From assembly GCF_000320405.1 (NCBI RefSeq), contig NZ_KB291645.1, forward strand, positions 1-64,000: DNA of 64,000 bases. The letters run 5' to 3'. Under the pieces are notes generated by a model. It did not search any database and had not been told where the DNA came from. It was given only the letters and a program-made list of their open reading frames with translations. Each line of letters starts with the position of its first letter. Positions within the stretch are counted from its first letter, which is position 1. This DNA is from Clostridium celatum DSM 1785 (GTDB lineage Bacteria; Bacillota; Clostridia; Clostridiales; Clostridiaceae). The position numbers and the translations under genes are program-made. This document shows, piece after piece, positions 20,009-29,931 of the stretch.

Positions 20009-20149
20009 CTACATCTGTGGCAATAAAGCCTTGAAACCTATAATTTCTTGCATCTCTTCTTCTGTGATCCATCCAAGCTTTACAGCTTTGGCTAGATACA
20101 CTTCGTTAATTCTACTTCCAACATACATATCTAAAAGTTTTTGAAACAT
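20009..20149 (-). CDS. XkdX-family small tail protein
   Basis: This 46-aa protein has the pattern of the XkdX family: a short N-terminus, then VYLAKAVKLGWITEEEMQEIIG, in which the GWIT/EEM helix is typical. Such genes follow the tail-fibre gene in many Firmicutes siphoviruses, and their function is unknown. AAGGGA precedes the ATG and overlaps the upstream stop codon. It is the last structural gene. Holin and endolysin would normally come next, but none is present. Confidence 0.7.
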   Translation of the reverse strand: MFQKLLDMYVGSRINEVYLAKAVKLGWITEEEMQEIIGFKALLPQM

Positions 20150-20154
20150 ATAAA

Positions 20155-20388
20155 TCACATCCCTTCCGAAACTGGAATAATATCTAAAATAGTTAACATT
20201 AAGTCTTCTATAATACTATCCATTTCTTTTATTTTATTTTCTAGTTTAATCTTCTCTTCATCTACTTTAATTTCTTCGTAATATAAAAAAAGAGTATCTC
20301 TATTTGACACTCTCTTAGTTAGCTTATATTCTTTTCCTTCTTCTTTTTCCTTACCATTATAATATTCGATTACTTCCATTATTTCCAT
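20155..20388 (-). CDS. small phage tail-end protein
   Basis: This 77-aa protein is highly charged, with a predicted coiled coil at about residues 40-65 (KLENKIKEMDSIIEDLMLTI). It starts at the ATG after GAAGGAAG, inside the last codons of the tail-fibre gene, so it is translationally coupled. XkdW-like proteins occupy this position in related phages, but the sequence match is only suggestive. Confidence 0.5.
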   Translation of the reverse strand: MEIMEVIEYYNGKEKEEGKEYKLTKRVSNRDTLFLYYEEIKVDEEKIKLENKIKEMDSIIEDLMLTILDIIPVSEGM

Positions 20389-21251
20389 CTTCCTTCTGCT
20401 TCTATGATTATATGCCACTCTGTAGAAGTAGAATAAGTAGTAGCTCGGCACACTTGAACAATAGGCCCACGATTAACTGTTGGCGCGCCTTTCGCTACTG
20501 CCCAAAATGAAGCACCAGTATTATTATATCCAGTAGAAACTTTAACTCGTGGAACTGAGATAAATGGTACTGCAAAGTTAGTAGGCGTTGTTCCTACATT
20601 ACTATGAATATAACAATTCTCCCAAAGAACATTAACATCTGCCAATATAGCAAAATCTTGATATATGGTCATTCTACCATCATTCCATTTTGTTACCTTT
20701 TGATATTGTGCGCCACTTGTATATTCATTTACCTCATAATCTTTATTTTGAAGTATAGCTACTTTATTTTTTAAATCTATTAAATCCTCGGATAATGATG
20801 TTATAACTTGTTGATTATTTGTAGACCTACTATCTGTTACATTACTAGCTTGGATAGAGCTTACTCCTACTCCTACATATACTTCTGCTAATTTAACATA
20901 ATAGCTCGCTGTACAGCTTGGACAAGAAGGTGTAGCACTTGCTGTTCCTTGTAATACCTTTATACTTCTAGTATTCCCACTTATATAGGCTACTATTGCA
21001 TCTATTCTAGCATAACTAGCTGTATTACTAGCTATAGTAACATTATAACTAGCTGTATTCTGTAAAAATGCTCCATTAGTACTGCAATAACCTGAAGCAA
21101 CCTTAACCGTCATATTTGGTGTAGTTTGCGCTGATACTAATAATCCATCATTATATATAACCTTACCCCCAAAAGATAAATCATTTATTGCATTTATGTC
21201 ACTTACTGTATATGTAGTTCCATCAGAAACGTATATTCCTTTTATTGCCAT
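20379..21251 (-). CDS. phage tail fibre / receptor-binding protein
   Basis: The 290-aa protein starts MAIKGIYVSDGTTYTVSDINAIND, like upper-baseplate and fibre proteins of clostridial phages. A Ser/Thr-rich beta segment covers about 40-145, a short coiled coil about 155-175, and a C-terminal beta domain with many aromatics about 185-290. It probably contacts the cell surface. It lies between the Tal-like gene and the XkdX region, as expected. It has a normal ribosome binding site (AAGGAGATG). Confidence 0.65.
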   Translation of the reverse strand: MAIKGIYVSDGTTYTVSDINAINDLSFGGKVIYNDGLLVSAQTTPNMTVKVASGYCSTNGAFLQNTASYNVTIASNTASYARIDAIVAYISGNTRSIKVLQGTASATPSCPSCTASYYVKLAEVYVGVGVSSIQASNVTDSRSTNNQQVITSLSEDLIDLKNKVAILQNKDYEVNEYTSGAQYQKVTKWNDGRMTIYQDFAILADVNVLWENCYIHSNVGTTPTNFAVPFISVPRVKVSTGYNNTGASFWAVAKGAPTVNRGPIVQVCRATTYSTSTEWHIIIEAEGRWK

Positions 21252-21399
21252 ATTATCACATCTCCTTTTTAAATAAAAAAGAACTCCTATTAAAGAGTCC
21301 TTTTAATCTAATATACTTTTTAAATTCTTTCAATTCATTTAATTATGTCCACTTCATAATTTCCTTCACTTATTGTTATATATATTAATTGTAAGTTAA

Positions 21400-22467
21400 T
21401 TATGCATATCTGTAAATATTTAGTTTATTCTCTCTAAATATAGAATTTCCTAATGTTATAGTTACTGTATTAGTTTTTAAATTAACAGTGTATTCTAATA
21501 CTTTAATTTTATCTTTTATATTATACTGTTCGCTATTTAATAATATATAATCTCCAACGTTAATATCAAATATGTTGAAACTCTCCGATATCCCAACTTC
21601 AACGCTGCAACTAACTAAAGGATTCTTATATGTATTTAATTCCTCTAAACATTGCTTGTCTAAAGTTTCTTGCAACCTTATATCATTAACACTTAATGCT
21701 TTTTCTCTTCTGCCATACATCGAAATACTGTTTTCGTCAATTGCACTAGATACTAAAGCTGTGGTAACACCTTCCTCTTCCCAAACAACTCTAGCATTAA
21801 TAACGTTCGCAATTTGAGTTTGATCTATTGCGTAATCCCAAGAACCAATAATATTATAATCATTGATTTCATAATAATCAGATTTATCTTCTCCTATTTG
21901 ATTGTAAAAATTAAAGTATCTATCCTTATCTATAAAAAAATAACAATTACTATCTTCTATAAATTCTTGTATCTTTGCATATAAATCATCATTCCAATTT
22001 ATTATTCTATCTGTCACTAAACTAGTTTCTTTAAGTTTTCCTATCTTTATTCCAGTCTCAGCAATACCATTAATTTCATTTATTAAAGAAAATATCAAAT
22101 CACCATATCTTTTATTAGGATAAGTCTTAGACCATGCATTATCTGAATTTAATACTATATTTGTAAAGTTTCTATTTTCTAATAAACAAGCATACCCTAA
22201 GCATAAAACATTAATATCAAATCCGGAAGGACATGGAGAATTAACAACTCCATACCACAGTAATTCTCCCTTATCGTTATATAGTTCTATATGCTGTCCC
22301 AAAGTTAACTCTATTCCTTTTTTTGACAAGTACCCAATAGGTGTATTAAATTCTAAGTTACCCATACCATTTAGTGTTTTAGTATATTTAATATTATCTA
22401 TAAGATATAATTCATCTATTAATTCGTGTTCTTTTGTATATAATCTAAAAAAATACTTTATGTCCAT
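21400..22467 (-). CDS. Gp37-like (ReqiPepy6) tail-associated protein
   Basis: The 355-aa protein resembles the siphovirus Gp37-like family. It begins MDIKYFFRLYTKEHELIDEL, has an NGMGNLEFNTPIG segment, and ends with a beta-rich part (LNSEQYNIKDKIKVLEYTVNLKTNTVTITLGN). Such proteins form the tail tip next to Dit. The start is the internal ATG. The upstream codons overlap the end of the Dit gene and contain the GGAGAG ribosome binding site. Confidence 0.7.
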   Translation of the reverse strand: MDIKYFFRLYTKEHELIDELYLIDNIKYTKTLNGMGNLEFNTPIGYLSKKGIELTLGQHIELYNDKGELLWYGVVNSPCPSGFDINVLCLGYACLLENRNFTNIVLNSDNAWSKTYPNKRYGDLIFSLINEINGIAETGIKIGKLKETSLVTDRIINWNDDLYAKIQEFIEDSNCYFFIDKDRYFNFYNQIGEDKSDYYEINDYNIIGSWDYAIDQTQIANVINARVVWEEEGVTTALVSSAIDENSISMYGRREKALSVNDIRLQETLDKQCLEELNTYKNPLVSCSVEVGISESFNIFDINVGDYILLNSEQYNIKDKIKVLEYTVNLKTNTVTITLGNSIFRENKLNIYRYA

Positions 22468-23261
22468 ACTTCTCTCCACCTAACTTTACATACACACTCG
22501 CCAGTATAGTCTATTTCTATTTCGTTACTTCCAGATATTAGACTTATATAACTTCCACTTTTGCTACTTATAATACTATTATTATTTACTTTTACACACC
22601 TAGTTGCAGGATTACAGTCTATGTATAATAACTCCCCACTCTCTAAGTTATAATTTAAATTTAGTTGCTCTCCCGTAGCTTTATTTAATATTTTAAAATT
22701 ACTAGCTTCTCCCTCTATTTCTATAATAGGATATACAGTTGAATAACCTTCATTTATACATTCTCCAATATTACCTTTTACATTTTCAGTGTAGCTCCAA
22801 CTAGAAGGAATAGTGAAGGATGACGCAACCTTAAAACCACCTTCTATTATTCTTTCTAATATAAGTTCTTTATAGTCTTTCGAGTAAATGTTAGGATCGC
22901 ATAATTTAAATGTTATATTCATTATTCCAAAATCATCTGTAGTTACACTTTCTTTTTTTACTAAACATTCTACTTCTCCTAGTCCCTCAACATCTGCAAT
23001 TAAAGGTATTTCTCCACTTCTAATAACATGAGTTAATTGTAAAGCACTTCTAATGTCATCATCATCTTTTGTAGCGACTTGAAATGTAAAAGTCTTAGAA
23101 TTAATTTTACTACTTCCGCTATAACTGCCATTTGAATATAGATCGCTGTCGTTATTAGTATTATTGCTATCTAATAAAAAATTATATAAATTAGCATAAT
23201 AAGGACAATTATCCCCTTGCACTTGCAATCCATTTATAAAAATTTTATTATAATAAATCAT
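22458..23261 (-). CDS. phage distal tail protein (Dit)
   Basis: The 267-aa protein fits the distal tail family. The N-terminal belt domain includes KINSKTFTFQVATKDDDDIRSALQ. A C-terminal galectin-like domain runs from about 145 (SWSYTENVKGNIGECINEGYSTVYPIIEIEG). Dit forms the hexameric hub between tail tube and tip. It lies immediately after the tape-measure gene and overlaps the Gp37-like gene. Confidence 0.8.
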   Translation of the reverse strand: MIYYNKIFINGLQVQGDNCPYYANLYNFLLDSNNTNNDSDLYSNGSYSGSSKINSKTFTFQVATKDDDDIRSALQLTHVIRSGEIPLIADVEGLGEVECLVKKESVTTDDFGIMNITFKLCDPNIYSKDYKELILERIIEGGFKVASSFTIPSSWSYTENVKGNIGECINEGYSTVYPIIEIEGEASNFKILNKATGEQLNLNYNLESGELLYIDCNPATRCVKVNNNSIISSKSGSYISLISGSNEIEIDYTGECVCKVRWREVWT

Positions 23262-23277
23262 TCTTTTACACCTCCCT

Positions 23278-26200
23278 TTATTTAATACTACTTAATATTC
23301 TTTTAACATTATTTATAGTTTTAATTTCATCTTCTTTCGTTTCAAAGTGTGCATTATCTATATTTATATTTGTCCCAGAATTCGAATTATTGTTAGCTAA
23401 TATCTTATTCATTTCTTTTAAATAAACCCCTATTGAATTTGCTAATTTACTGTCAATCATATCACTCATTTTTTGAGTAGTCATAACTGCATTAGTAACC
23501 CTAGAGTTTTTGGGTATGTAAGCATACTCCCCTTGTACTGCTTGTCCTAATGTGTAAGCACTTGCACCACTTGGATTATCTATTAACTCTAATCCACGTT
23601 CATTAATGTTATAGATTCCAGATTTCTCGATACTTCCACCAGATTCTTTTTTCTGAGGTTCATTAGTTCCAAAAATAGCTGTCCACGTTCTTGAAACTAA
23701 GCTACCTAGTTTTTGTAATAATGTTTCAGATTTTTGATTAGCTTCGTCTAAACCTTCTACATTTAATTTTGTAGAAACATTTTTAGGAATTTCATTTAAT
23801 TTATCTTTTAATTTGTTAGCATCGCCACTAGCATTTATAATTTGTTCTGCAACTGCTTTAAACTCTTCATTAGTCATACCAAAAGCTTCTGCACTAAGAG
23901 TACCATTGTCAATAGCAGAACATATTGCTTTAAATTTTTCTTCTGCCGTAGCATTAGTTAATCCCATATCTTCTATAACTTTATTACATGCATTAGTAGC
24001 TTCATCTTTAAAATATGCAAAAGTATTAGAACCTTCATCCAACATTCCTACAATTCTACCCATGTTATCTGTAACTACTGTAGATGTATTTCCGAACTGA
24101 TCTTGTATTTCCTTTGTGTAATAACCATTATCAGTAGCCCATATTTTCATGGTTTCGCTATTTTCAAAAAATGCTGTAGTCATGCCACTTAGATTGTCTT
24201 TTACAGTGTAATAACCTTCTTCAAACTTCTTCACGAATAAATCATTCTCTTTTATGAACTCCTTGTCGTACATAGCACGTCTTAATAAATTTGCTTTCTG
24301 GGCCTTCTCTAAGTTATTTAAGTATTCTTCTTGTTTTCCTAAATTAGATTTATACTCTTCTGTTAACAATCCATGTTCTTTTGCATTATCTCTTAATGCT
24401 TTAATTTCTTCTTTTTTAGATTTAATAGTATTTTCTATGGTTTTCTTATTATATTCTATAGTCCCTTCTATCGATTTCCCATATATTATACTTTGCTCAT
24501 CATTATACTTTTGAGTAATTTCTAATAAATCATCATATCCTGTTTGCTGACTTGATATAATAGCTTCATTATTTTTTGTTAGATATTCACCGAATTCTTT
24601 ATTGAATCCATCCCAGTCAATGTTAGTAACTTGATTCCCCATTTCATCTACTGTATTAGAAGTGTATTTTTTAATCATATCAAGTCCTCTGATTTCAAGA
24701 CCTTCTATTTGCTTATACGTTTCTTCCATAGCCTTTTTAAAATCTTCTACAGTTTTATCTATTTGTTCTTGACTGAAGCCCTTTTCGCTCATTCCAGATT
24801 GAATTGAATTAATTTGACTATCTATACTGCCTGCTCCTATTGTATCTTTTATTAATGTAGCTACTTGCTTGTCTTTAGTATGTTGATCTATTTCCGTAGA
24901 ATTTAAAATATCGTATATTTGTTGCTGATACCCTTTTAAAGTTCCTACCCAATTAGATACATTAGTTTCAGCATTGTTTAGTGCAGTTTTATACTCTTCA
25001 CTAAACTTCCAGCTATATTCTTTTCCAAATATCTCTGTCCAAATTGATTCATTACTTCTAAGTGTTCCAGTAAAGTCTCCAATTTTACCACCTAATTCTT
25101 TATATGCCTTCTCGCTCTTTTCTATTTCTTTTTGATTATTATATAAAGCCAATCCTAAAGCTCCTACTCCAGCTACTGCTAACCCTATTAAACCACCTTT
25201 TAAAGTTAATCCCCCTAATGACTTAACAAGTCCTCCAACTGCTGTATCACTTTGCTCTAATGCCTTACTAAAACTTCCTAAACTCTTAGTATCTTTTGCT
25301 ATATTTAATAGTGTAGATATTCCTGTACATCCTTTGCCTAGCACAGTAACAAGACTTCCTGTTGCTTTAATAACTGTACCAAATACAATTGCTAAGGCTC
25401 CAAATTTTGCTACACTTGTTATTACTTCTGGATTAACTTTAGATAGTATATCTGCAACTGTACTAATTCCATTAGATACATCATCAACAAGTGGTAAAAG
25501 ACTTTCTCCTAATTTAGTTAGGCTATTCTTAGCTTCATTTATAGATTTCTTAAATTTATATTCGCTAGTATTTGACATTGTGTTAAATGCTTCATCTGCT
25601 AACCCTGCGCTATTAGCCATGTCATTCAAAGTCTGATTAAAATACTCACCATCTTGACTCAGTAATGACATAGCACTCAACCCTGCCTCTGTAGAACTCC
25701 ATAAATTATTAAACGCATCTTCATTTCCATCGCAGCTATCTTTTATTATCTGTAAAGCATCATATAATGTATATCCTTCCTTCATTAATGCAGTAAATGA
25801 TTTAGCTGTTTTTTCTTCTAATATCTTCCCTACATTCGAGCCAGTATCTCCAAGTTCCTGAATCATAGCCTTTAATTGTGTTTGTGCTGTACTAGCTGTT
25901 CTACCTTGTTTTGTCAAACTCGCATAAGAAGATAATATATTCTCTAAACTAACATTATATGAAGCACCCATCGTCATAGCTTCTCCCATGCTTGAAGCAA
26001 GTTGTCCAACTGTAGTTACACCATTTTTTTGAACTAAAAATAATTTATTAGATACATCTTCTACATCATCAACAGATTTACCATATATATTCATAACCTG
26101 CGTTAAAAGATTTGAGGCTGAAGCTATATCTGTAAACCCTCCAACAGCAACCTTATTAACATCATTTATAAATTGAGTAGATTTAGTATAATCAACACCA

Positions 26201-27039
26201 GCACTAATGGCATCATATAAAGCATCAGTTAAGTCTGTAACTCCTACACCTGTATTATTACTTAACTCCATAACTGACTCTCCATAAGCCTTTAACCCTT
26301 CTTTACTATCGTTAACTAGCGTGTTAACCTTAGCTAACCCACTTTGATAACTACTAGCTAATGTTGCAAGTGTTGCAGAAACGGTTGTTATTAATGCACC
26401 TGCTTGTTGTACTTCTGCTCCCATACCTTTAAGGCTTCCACCTGCTTTTTCTAATGCAGCCCCAGCCGTAGCAAACTTTTCTGAAGCCTTTATAAACTTA
26501 TTGCCTTGCGTTTCTATAGCCTTATTAGTCTCTTCTAATTGTTGCTCTAATTTTAATTGCTCCTGCTTAGTTCTTTCAATTTGAGTTAAATTATTTCTTA
26601 TAGCATTTTCATTCTTAGAAACTATTTTTTCTTGTTTCTCATAAGCTTTAGTTGCTTCATTTAATGCTTCTTTTGCCTTTTTAGTTTCTTCTGCTTCTTC
26701 TCCATATATCTTTATAGCTTCTTTATAAGCTTTATTTGTTTCTTCTTTCTTTTTAGCAAATTCACTTAATTTATTCTTGTTCTTCTCTAAACTAGCATTA
26801 TTTTTAACTAATGTAGCTTCATATTCAGATATTATCTTTTTAGATTGTGCTAATGCTTGATTTATACTTGATTGTTTCTTACTTAAATTTTGAATGTTAG
26901 CACCATATGTATTAACTTCCTGTGCCGAAGTTTTAATTTCTTGATTTAATAACTGCATATTTTTTTTCATATCCGCTATATTTTTGTTGTATTGACTACT
27001 ATTAACTACGTAAGATACAGATATTTTACTTTCTGCCAT
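23278..27039 (-). CDS. phage tail tape measure protein
   Basis: This 1,253-aa protein sets the tail length. A long charged coiled coil covers about 1-190. It is followed by the TP901-type tape-measure core (SNNTGVGVTDLTDALYDAIS, SAGVDYTKSTQFINDVNKVA), hydrophobic segments at about 555-640, and further helical parts. The start is the ATG after GGGGTGATGATT; two upstream Met codons lie in the ribosome binding region. It is by far the longest structural gene. By the usual proportion, its length suggests a tail well over 150 nm. Confidence 0.92.
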   Translation of the reverse strand: MAESKISVSYVVNSSQYNKNIADMKKNMQLLNQEIKTSAQEVNTYGANIQNLSKKQSSINQALAQSKKIISEYEATLVKNNASLEKNKNKLSEFAKKKEETNKAYKEAIKIYGEEAEETKKAKEALNEATKAYEKQEKIVSKNENAIRNNLTQIERTKQEQLKLEQQLEETNKAIETQGNKFIKASEKFATAGAALEKAGGSLKGMGAEVQQAGALITTVSATLATLASSYQSGLAKVNTLVNDSKEGLKAYGESVMELSNNTGVGVTDLTDALYDAISAGVDYTKSTQFINDVNKVAVGGFTDIASASNLLTQVMNIYGKSVDDVEDVSNKLFLVQKNGVTTVGQLASSMGEAMTMGASYNVSLENILSSYASLTKQGRTASTAQTQLKAMIQELGDTGSNVGKILEEKTAKSFTALMKEGYTLYDALQIIKDSCDGNEDAFNNLWSSTEAGLSAMSLLSQDGEYFNQTLNDMANSAGLADEAFNTMSNTSEYKFKKSINEAKNSLTKLGESLLPLVDDVSNGISTVADILSKVNPEVITSVAKFGALAIVFGTVIKATGSLVTVLGKGCTGISTLLNIAKDTKSLGSFSKALEQSDTAVGGLVKSLGGLTLKGGLIGLAVAGVGALGLALYNNQKEIEKSEKAYKELGGKIGDFTGTLRSNESIWTEIFGKEYSWKFSEEYKTALNNAETNVSNWVGTLKGYQQQIYDILNSTEIDQHTKDKQVATLIKDTIGAGSIDSQINSIQSGMSEKGFSQEQIDKTVEDFKKAMEETYKQIEGLEIRGLDMIKKYTSNTVDEMGNQVTNIDWDGFNKEFGEYLTKNNEAIISSQQTGYDDLLEITQKYNDEQSIIYGKSIEGTIEYNKKTIENTIKSKKEEIKALRDNAKEHGLLTEEYKSNLGKQEEYLNNLEKAQKANLLRRAMYDKEFIKENDLFVKKFEEGYYTVKDNLSGMTTAFFENSETMKIWATDNGYYTKEIQDQFGNTSTVVTDNMGRIVGMLDEGSNTFAYFKDEATNACNKVIEDMGLTNATAEEKFKAICSAIDNGTLSAEAFGMTNEEFKAVAEQIINASGDANKLKDKLNEIPKNVSTKLNVEGLDEANQKSETLLQKLGSLVSRTWTAIFGTNEPQKKESGGSIEKSGIYNINERGLELIDNPSGASAYTLGQAVQGEYAYIPKNSRVTNAVMTTQKMSDMIDSKLANSIGVYLKEMNKILANNNSNSGTNINIDNAHFETKEDEIKTINNVKRILSSIK

Positions 27040-27119
27040 AATCATCACCCCTTCTTATTATTTTGTAAAAAAATAAGAGAACCTAATAGGATAACCACCT
27101 AATAAATTCTCCTATATAA

Positions 27120-27785
27120 TTAAATTCTTTTTATAAATTCCCATGGATTAGAAACTTCTTCTACTAGCGGTTTATTACTTTCTTGCACTTGTCCTCTAGC
27201 TTTCACAACTTCAGCATAGGCTAATATATATGTATTCTTTTTATCTACATTAATTCTATACACACGTTCTTTTATTTGTGTTGCTGTTGCATTATAGAAC
27301 TCTTCTATGCTCATCTTTAACTTATCGACCGACATAGTATAATAATAGTTATACCAATTTTCGAATATTTCTTTATAGTTTTTATCTCCTTCTATTTCTT
27401 TCTTTTGTTCTGATTTGACCTCTTTTTCATCTTCATCTTCTTTAGGTTCTACATAAATTAAAGATTGTACTATAATAGATTTAATTATAAAATATATAGC
27501 TTGTTTATCTTCTATAGAAGTATTATTTATTACACTCTTAATTAAGTCTATACTATACCTTCCGTCTGCACTAGCATGTAATAATAATATAAAATAACCC
27601 TCATTGTAATTTTCCATTCCCTCTAATAATTGCAATGGTGTAATATATTTTATATTTAACTTTTTACAAATAATCTTATCTGATAATCCATAATATAAGT
27701 TTTCTATTATCTTAAAATTAAATTTAAAATTAATATCTAAATCATTTATTGTTATATTTAATTGTGGTATTTCTGTTAATAACAT
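27120..27785 (-). CDS. Gp15-like tail assembly protein
   Basis: The 221-aa protein lies between the major tail protein and the tape measure, where tail-assembly chaperones are encoded. The N-terminus (INDLDINFKFNFKIIENLYYGLSDK) and the overall pattern resemble the phage Gp15 family. A Lys/Glu-rich linker at about 120-140 precedes the C-terminal domain. No slippery-site frameshift product is evident; no second ORF overlaps it. Confidence 0.6.
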   Translation of the reverse strand: MLLTEIPQLNITINDLDINFKFNFKIIENLYYGLSDKIICKKLNIKYITPLQLLEGMENYNEGYFILLLHASADGRYSIDLIKSVINNTSIEDKQAIYFIIKSIIVQSLIYVEPKEDEDEKEVKSEQKKEIEGDKNYKEIFENWYNYYYTMSVDKLKMSIEEFYNATATQIKERVYRINVDKKNTYILAYAEVVKARGQVQESNKPLVEEVSNPWEFIKRI

Positions 27786-27856
27786 TGCTCATCCCCCCCT
27801 ATTTTATTTATAATCTTTATTAAGGACACTATAAATTAATAATGTCCTTAAAAAAA

Positions 27857-28438
27857 TTATACTGAAGGCTTTTCTACAAACATATCAGCAGTTAATTGTG
27901 ATGGTGTTGCACCTGTATTTATATACTTATAAGTCTTAAACTCGTTATCTAGTGCTAACGCTGTAAATGCTAAAGACTTAGTATCAATTTGCTCATTTCC
28001 ATCTGCATCTTTAGTAGTTACTTGGTCGGAAATCATCCCAAGTGCAACTTTAGGGAATATAATATGTACATCTTCTTCTACCCCTGTTGCTGGATTTACT
28101 GCTGTACATTCTATAATTACTGCTTTATACCCCTTGTTTGCCCTCATCCCGTAAATTTTACCGCCATTTTTAGCTTCTCTTATATCAAATAGTTTAGCTT
28201 CTGTAGCATCCGACATACCATAAAAACTTAAAGAACCATTTGTTTTACCAACCGACTTTTTAGAGTATATAATTGCATTACCTGCTGCATATGTACTATC
28301 TCCTTCAACTGTTTCTGCACTCATCGCGGTTAAATCTGCAACTTCATATACTTCGCCCCATGTTCCTTCTTCTTCTAAATCTGCCATTTTTACCTTTCTT
28401 AAACCGTTTGTTAATCTAACTATGTTACTTAATGCCAT
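27857..28438 (-). CDS. major tail protein
   Basis: The 193-aa tube protein is of the phi13/TP901-1 type. It begins with ALSNIVRLTNGLRKVKMADLEEEGTWGE, then a beta-rich core with GSLSFYGMSDATEAKLFD and LALDNEFKTYKYIN. Size and position (after the connectors, before tape measure) fit. GGTGG precedes the ATG. Confidence 0.8.
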   Translation of the reverse strand: MALSNIVRLTNGLRKVKMADLEEEGTWGEVYEVADLTAMSAETVEGDSTYAAGNAIIYSKKSVGKTNGSLSFYGMSDATEAKLFDIREAKNGGKIYGMRANKGYKAVIIECTAVNPATGVEEDVHIIFPKVALGMISDQVTTKDADGNEQIDTKSLAFTALALDNEFKTYKYINTGATPSQLTADMFVEKPSV

Positions 28439-28455
28439 AAATAAATTCCACCTTT

Positions 28456-28806
28456 CTAATTATATTTATTAAATCTAAAGCGTAACGTTTTATTGTAAAG
28501 CTTAATATTACCCTTTTTTATCACACCGTTTTCGTTGCTTATAACTGTGTATTTTTTATCTTCTAGTGCTTTTATTATTGCATTTGATAAATTTCTATAG
28601 CTTCTTAAAGTGTATATATCTACTTGTATATCAAACTCTGTGTATAGATATTTTCCACCTGCAAATGCTCTCCTTTGTTCATCTAAAATAAACCATCTTA
28701 TATATTCATTTTCTTTTGAATTTTCAGCCTTATCCCAATAAAAAATATTTTTGCATAAAGCTAAAACTTTTTCATTTTCTAAATCATTTTTAAACTTTTC
28801 TTCCAT
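28456..28806 (-). CDS. tail terminator / completion protein
   Basis: This 116-aa protein (start MEEKFKNDLEN) lies between the HK97-gp10-like gene and the major tail protein, the canonical slot for the tail terminator. It contains EFDIQVDIYTLRSYRNLSNAIIKALEDKKYTV, similar in pattern to DUF3168/DUF806-type proteins. Its start overlaps the upstream stop codon region. Confidence 0.55.
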   Translation of the reverse strand: MEEKFKNDLENEKVLALCKNIFYWDKAENSKENEYIRWFILDEQRRAFAGGKYLYTEFDIQVDIYTLRSYRNLSNAIIKALEDKKYTVISNENGVIKKGNIKLYNKTLRFRFNKYN

Positions 28807-28807
28807 A

Positions 28808-29167
28808 TTACATACCACTTCCCTTAACTGGTATCTTGCTAAGTATTTTAATAGCTTCTTCATCCAATCCCTTTAAAGCTCTATAAGCTTTACCAATATT
28901 TTTAGGATTAGACTTCTCACTTTCAAATTCTTGGTAAGCATAATACTCTTCCGTAAACCTAGTAACTAATTTCATTCCAAAAGGCATTCTCTTAATCCTA
29001 CTCTTTACACTTCTTTTAGCATTTCCAGTATCAACCGCTGAAGCACTTTGCATAGCTTTTTTAGCCTTTTTACCAATTTCATTTAATGCTGTCTTTATAT
29101 CGTCATCTGTTATTTCGTCAAATAGTTCCAATGCCGAATCTAAACCTTCTATAGTGCAACCAGCCAT
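28808..29167 (-). CDS. HK97 gp10-like head-tail protein
   Basis: The 119-aa protein has the gp10 pattern: IEGLDSALELFDEI, KKAKKAMQSASAVDTGNAKRSVKSRI, EEYYAYQEFESEKS. The 'VDTGN..RSVK' motif is typical of the family. The ATG overlaps the TGA of the upstream gene (TGATG). Confidence 0.75.
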   Translation of the reverse strand: MAGCTIEGLDSALELFDEITDDDIKTALNEIGKKAKKAMQSASAVDTGNAKRSVKSRIKRMPFGMKLVTRFTEEYYAYQEFESEKSNPKNIGKAYRALKGLDEEAIKILSKIPVKGSGM

Positions 29168-29496
29168 CAAAATACCACCTCTGCTTTCACATCTACATAA
29201 TTCCTATCCTTTTGTACTGCTGTTATAATATTATAAAGTTGACCGTTCCAAAGTATCTGGTACTCTTTAGTTTTAAATGTCAAATCTTTTGTAAATCTGT
29301 TGTAAATAACTCTAAAAGAAACAATAATTTTTTGATTGGTTGAATATGCTTGTACAAATTCGCTATTATTAAAATTAAATACACTTGCACCAACAGTTTT
29401 TATTATCTTAAAATTTTCACTCCTATTAGAGAAAATCTCACCTTCTTCTTCATTAGTTACAAAACTTACCTTCTCATTTAAAAAAGTCGGTATCAT
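29167..29496 (-). CDS. head closure protein
   Basis: The 109-aa protein is in the head-closure (gp16/SPP1-like) position. The pattern starts MIPTFLNEKVSFVTNEEE and ends QILWNGQLYNIITAVQKDRNYVDVKAEVVF, a layout seen in the phage head-tail adaptor family. It overlaps the next gene by one base. Confidence 0.65.
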   Translation of the reverse strand: MIPTFLNEKVSFVTNEEEGEIFSNRSENFKIIKTVGASVFNFNNSEFVQAYSTNQKIIVSFRVIYNRFTKDLTFKTKEYQILWNGQLYNIITAVQKDRNYVDVKAEVVF

Positions 29497-29498
29497 AG

Positions 29499-29876
29499 CT
29501 ATCCCTCCTCTTCAAAGCACGCTAATTTTGCACCAATATTTTTTATAATTATGCTAGTTTTAGCACTTGAAGATATCTCGAATGACCTGTTAAAGTACAT
29601 CGAATTAGTTAATGTTTTAGCCATATGCCTAGCTAAAGTTTTAGCATTTTCATTTTTCTTATATCCTTCACCATATGTACTATCGATCCAAATTTCAGCT
29701 ACTTCAAACATCTCTAATAAATCAACATACTCTCCCTCGTCATAACATTTTACAAACGCTATAACATCACCAATTCCAACTTTTATTTCATCATATACAT
29801 TTTCTCTTATATAATCTTCATCATCTTCCCAAATAGGATCGTTTAAAATCTTTCTATATTCAGCACTGCTTTTCAC
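29499..29876 (-). CDS. head-tail connector protein
   Basis: The 125-aa helical protein follows the capsid gene, where the gp6-type connector lies. It is acidic at the N-terminus (DDEDYIRENVYDEIKVGI) with helix ALARHMAKTLTNSMYFN-like content in the second half. Family assignment rests mainly on position and size. Confidence 0.6.
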   Translation of the reverse strand: MKSSAEYRKILNDPIWEDDEDYIRENVYDEIKVGIGDVIAFVKCYDEGEYVDLLEMFEVAEIWIDSTYGEGYKKNENAKTLARHMAKTLTNSMYFNRSFEISSSAKTSIIIKNIGAKLACFEEEG

Positions 29877-29931
29877 AATTAATCTCCTTTCTTATATTAA
29901 AATAAGACAAGGAGGAAACTCCTTGCCTATA

